Assembly: GCA_019247245.1 (NCBI GenBank)
Contig: JAFAPF010000122.1
Span: 1 to 7,899 of the forward strand
DNA: 7,899 bases
Source of the DNA: Rubrobacter sp.
Lineage (GTDB): Bacteria; Actinomycetota; Rubrobacteria; Rubrobacterales; Rubrobacteraceae
Direction of reading: 5' to 3'
In this document: positions 5,364 through 7,899 of the stretch, piece by piece
Layout of the letters: each line of letters opens with the position of its first letter
How positions within the stretch are numbered: position 1 is the first letter of the stretch
Program-made: the position numbers and the translations under genes
The notes under the pieces: model-generated
Database searches by the model: none
Seen by the model: only the letters and a program-made list of their open reading frames with translations
What the model was told of the DNA's origin: nothing

Positions 5364-6562
5364 TGGCTGGCTTCGACATCCGGGAGTTTATGAATGACAT
5401 CGAGGAGGCGCCTGGGAAGGTTTGGTTCTGGGACCTCGAGCAAGCAGTCATTGACGCCAATAGGTGTGTGCAATGCGGAGTGTGCGTAGCCGCCTGTCCG
5501 ACCGACTCCATCGGTATCGGGGAGGATGACCTGCCGACGCTGATCAAGATGTGCACGGGCTGCTCGCTGTGCTGGGACTTCTGTCCTCGTGGGGGCCTTC
5601 AGTACGAGACGACGTGGAAGATCACGGGCAACGCCGAAGCGCGAACCATAGAGGGGATCGGGCACGTCGAAGAGAGCTACACGGCGCGGGTTAACCCTAT
5701 GATAAAGGGTGCTCAGGATGGCGGGGTGGTGAGCGCGCTCCTGATCTCGCTGCTCGAAGCCGGGGAGATAGACGGCGCCTTGGTCGCGCGCGAGAGCGAG
5801 ACGGAGCGGTGGAAGGGCGAGGCTTTTCTCGCGCGCACGCCCGAGGAGGTGCGCGAGTGTGCAGGGAGCTTCTACAATCAAACGCTTGCTTTGGGACACG
5901 CGGATTTCAAGGGGTACGACCTGCCGTCCAACCCGAGGATAGCTGTTGTCGGGACGCCGTGTGAGATCGAGGGGATAAAGGCCATGCAGGCGCGCCCGTG
6001 GACCTGGGGATCTTCGCGCGTGGAGGCTATAACACTGACCATCGCGCTCCTCTGCACGAAGAGCTTTAACTACGAGAAGCTAATGCTGGAGGAACTCCGG
6101 GACAAGCGCGGCGTTGACCTGGACAACGTCGGCCGGGTTGACGTTATCCGCGGGAAGTTGATCGTACAGGACCTCGATGGAGAGATGCTCATAGAGGAGC
6201 CGATCCGGGACTTTCACGGGGCCGCCTTGAAGGGCTGCGATGAGTGTGCGGACTTTATAGGCCATGCGGCGGACATCTCGGTCGGAAGCGTTGGGAGCAC
6301 CGATGGGTACTCCAGCGTCATTATCCGGAGTGAGGAAGGGCTGGTGGCGTTCGAGCACGTGCGTCCGAAATTGGAGCTGCGAGAGCTTGACAGGGCAGAG
6401 GCTTTGAATAAGCTGGACGCTCTGGATAAGCGAATCGCATTCAACAGCCTGAAAAGGGTTTTCGACCCCGATGCTCCCCTGTTTATAGACTTCGAGGAGC
6501 ACCTGAAGCATTACTGCGGGACAGATCGGGCACCGGTTGAACACGATGCCGTGAGGTACTAG
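5363..6562 (+). CDS. FrhB/FpoF-like F420H2 dehydrogenase subunit with two [4Fe-4S] ferredoxin motifs
   Basis: This 399-residue protein of the coenzyme F420 hydrogenase/dehydrogenase beta subunit family oxidises or reduces F420 through FAD and iron-sulfur clusters. Residues 35-45 (C-x2-C-x2-C-x3-C-P) and 64-74 (same pattern) form a two-cluster ferredoxin domain. From about residue 110 comes the FrhB part: GAQDGGVVSALL (116-127), VGTPCEIEGI (196-205), LLCTKSF (229-235), C292/C295 and ISVGSVGSTDGY (305-316), typical of the N- and C-terminal FrhB domains. The layout, ferredoxin first and FrhB second, is that of FpoF/FqoF and of the N-terminal half of methanogen Fsr. Its GTG start shares a base with the sulfite reductase stop, with GGGAG (5350-5354) 8 bases ahead. 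No other hydrogenase, formate dehydrogenase or Fpo subunit is nearby. I infer that it delivers electrons from F420H2 to the sulfite reductase. An alternative is a ferredoxin:F420 oxidoreductase that equilibrates the two carriers. Confidence 0.9.
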   Translation: MAGFDIREFMNDIEEAPGKVWFWDLEQAVIDANRCVQCGVCVAACPTDSIGIGEDDLPTLIKMCTGCSLCWDFCPRGGLQYETTWKITGNAEARTIEGIGHVEESYTARVNPMIKGAQDGGVVSALLISLLEAGEIDGALVARESETERWKGEAFLARTPEEVRECAGSFYNQTLALGHADFKGYDLPSNPRIAVVGTPCEIEGIKAMQARPWTWGSSRVEAITLTIALLCTKSFNYEKLMLEELRDKRGVDLDNVGRVDVIRGKLIVQDLDGEMLIEEPIRDFHGAALKGCDECADFIGHAADISVGSVGSTDGYSSVIIRSEEGLVAFEHVRPKLELRELDRAEALNKLDALDKRIAFNSLKRVFDPDAPLFIDFEEHLKHYCGTDRAPVEHDAVRY

Positions 6563-6924
6563 TGGAGGATCCACGCGTAAAACTCGCCCTGCCTGAGGAA
6601 CCCATACAGTTGCGGGCCGCGACGCGTGCGCTAATCGAGGATTCTCCCAAGGAGGGTATACGCCTCGTAAACGCCGGGTTTCCTATGGCCGACTTCTTGT
6701 GGAAGGAGTGGGGAGCGCAGCTGGAAGGGATGGGAATGGATCGCGCGAAGTTCTTACACGTGACCCGCGGGTACGCCGGGGAGATTCGGCTCTGGGTGAT
6801 GGGTGAGCGTCCTTGGGAGCACTGCATCTCCGGACTCTCTGGCCGGATCCTGCGGCGGTTGCCCCGACAGAACTGGGAGCAAGAAGAGCCGACCCTCGCT
6901 GGCTGCGCTGAAGCCCACCGATGA
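6562..6924 (+). CDS. Unrecognised 120-residue protein of the sulfur operon
   Basis: I do not recognise this family. The GTG start shares one base with the previous stop, with GAGG (6553-6556) 5 bases ahead, and the gene ends in an ATGA overlap with sat. It is therefore a real, translated member of the operon. The protein has no signal peptide or membrane segment and looks like a small soluble mixed alpha/beta domain. It has five Trp, grouped at 47/50, 78/85 and 105, and a likely strand-rich core from about 63 to 95 ending in a basic RILRRLPR stretch. Only two Cys (88 and 115) are present, not in a cluster-binding pattern, so it is unlikely to be a ferredoxin. By position it could be an accessory or assembly subunit of the sulfite reductase/F420 module, or an ATP sulfurylase partner. 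Neither is shown. Confidence 0.8.
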   Translation: MEDPRVKLALPEEPIQLRAATRALIEDSPKEGIRLVNAGFPMADFLWKEWGAQLEGMGMDRAKFLHVTRGYAGEIRLWVMGERPWEHCISGLSGRILRRLPRQNWEQEEPTLAGCAEAHR

Positions 6925-7899
6925 GATCCGCGACGGAGTACGTGGGGATAGGGCCGCACGGTGGGGAGCTCGTAGACCGTAGGGTAGGGGAGGAGGAGTG
7001 CGCAGAGCGGCTCCAGAGGGCCGAAGAGCTACCGAAGGTGGCTCTAGGCCCCAGGACGCTCTCGGATCTAGAGATGATTTCGACCGGGGTCTTTTCACCC
7101 GTCACCGGCTTTATGGGCCGAGAGGATTACGAGTCCGTAGTCGAAACTATGCATCTTGCGAATGGTATCGTGTGGAGTATGCCCATTACCCTCCCCATCA
7201 ACGATTATGAGGCGAACGGGTACGAGGAAGGAGGGGAAGTTGCGCTTACGAACGGCGAGGGCCGAGTGGTCGCAACCATGACTGTCACAGACCGTTACGC
7301 TTACGACAAGACTCTCGAAGCCAAGGCGGTCTACCGCACGGACGACGGAGACCACCCTGGGGTTGCCGCCCTTTACCGGCAGGGTGATATCCTGCTCGGC
7401 GGTGAGGTGACGCTGCTCGACGAGAAGCCGAACCCCAGACCGTTCCCAGAGTACTACTACGAACCCAGTCAGCTCCGGATGCTCTTTGCCGAGAGAGGAT
7501 GGAGGCGGGTTGTAGGCTTCCAGACACGCAACCCGGTCCACAGGGCGCACGAACATATCCAGAAGAGCGCCTTGGAGACCGTAGACGGCCTCCTATTGAA
7601 CCCGCTGGTCGGGGAAACCAAGTCAGACGATATTCCGGCCGCGGTCCGTATGAAGTCGTACGAGGTTATTTTGGACCGGTACTACCCAAAGCAGCGGACC
7701 GTGCTCGCGGTTTTCCCAGCGGCGATGCGCTACGCGGGCCCGCGCGAGGCTATCTTCCACGCGATGTGCCGCAAGAACTACGGCTGTACCCACTTCATCA
7801 TCGGGCGGGATCATGCCGGCGTCGGCGACTACTACGGCACCTATGATGCCCAGCGTATCTTTGACGAGTTCACCCCGGAGGAGCTTGGTATCACCCCTC
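6921..7899 (+). CDS. sat: ATP sulfurylase (sulfate adenylyltransferase), 3' end missing
   Basis: Sat makes APS and pyrophosphate from sulfate and ATP, the first step of sulfate assimilation. The frame is open from ATG 6921 through the last base, giving 326 residues; the family is usually about 380-390, so roughly the last 60 are beyond the window. Visible features are [10 protein letters not shown] (11-20) at the typical N-terminus, FSPVTGFM (58-65), the nucleotide-binding [11 protein letters not shown] (201-211), [13 protein letters not shown] (227-239), [13 protein letters not shown] (265-277) and GRDHAGVG (295-302). It is the single-chain Sat type, not CysDN, which fits with an APS reductase and no APS kinase. 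The ATG overlaps the preceding stop in an ATGA junction and has no clear Shine-Dalgarno, so translation is probably coupled. A GTG at 6942 is a weaker alternative start. Confidence 0.95.
   Translation, partial: MRSATEYVGIGPHGGELVDRRVGEEECAERLQRAEELPKVALGPRTLSDLEMISTGVFSPVTGFMGREDYESVVETMHLANGIVWSMPITLPINDYEANGYEEGGEVALTNGEGRVVATMTVTDRYAYDKTLEAKAVYRTDDGDHPGVAALYRQGDILLGGEVTLLDEKPNPRPFPEYYYEPSQLRMLFAERGWRRVVGFQTRNPVHRAHEHIQKSALETVDGLLLNPLVGETKSDDIPAAVRMKSYEVILDRYYPKQRTVLAVFPAAMRYAGPREAIFHAMCRKNYGCTHFIIGRDHAGVGDYYGTYDAQRIFDEFTPEELGITP

Overview
The window looks like part of a chromosome from a GC-rich actinobacterium, most likely of the Rubrobacter type. This is inferred from three things: coenzyme F420 biosynthesis genes, an ATP sulfurylase plus APS reductase route for sulfate, and codon use that is GC-rich yet tolerates many ATA and AGG codons. 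The lineage assignment is an inference; no marker gene is present. All genes lie on the + strand.

Region 1 (1-389) has no convincing gene. It opens with an intrinsic terminator (24-60) of an unseen upstream gene. A stretch of possible hairpins (73-280) follows, and then the ribosome binding site of cofD. Region 2 (390-2701) is a two-gene F420 block. It holds cofD (2-phospho-lactate/PEP transferase, TTG start at 390) and, with a 4-base ATGA overlap, a fused CofC-CofE protein (guanylyltransferase plus F420 gamma-glutamyl ligase).

Region 3 (2702-2953) is a dense control region. A 13-base inverted repeat (2741-2771) abuts a good sigma70-like promoter (TTGACT-17-TAGTAT, 2773-2801). The predicted transcription start falls on or just before an ATG that opens a 28-codon reading frame (2810-2896) with three Cys codons among its last ten residues. 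This looks like a cysteine-sensing leader peptide, and the Shine-Dalgarno of the next gene can pair with a segment just after the leader stop.

Region 4 (2954-7899) is a sulfate assimilation operon whose genes all overlap. It contains cysH (APS reductase), a siroheme/[4Fe-4S] sulfite reductase of the ferredoxin type, an FrhB/FpoF-like F420-dependent iron-sulfur flavoprotein, a 120-residue protein I do not recognise, and sat (ATP sulfurylase, cut off by the window end; not closed by a stop, but clearly open to the last base).

The genes read as one pathway: Sat makes APS, CysH reduces APS to sulfite, and the sulfite reductase makes sulfide. The FrhB-like protein is made from a start codon that overlaps the sulfite reductase stop by one base. 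It is the obvious candidate to oxidise F420H2 and pass electrons to the reductase. This would be a two-subunit, assimilatory counterpart of the fused F420-dependent sulfite reductase (Fsr) of methanogens, placed beside genes that make F420 and apparently controlled by a cysteine leader peptide. The partnership is an inference from gene order and domains.
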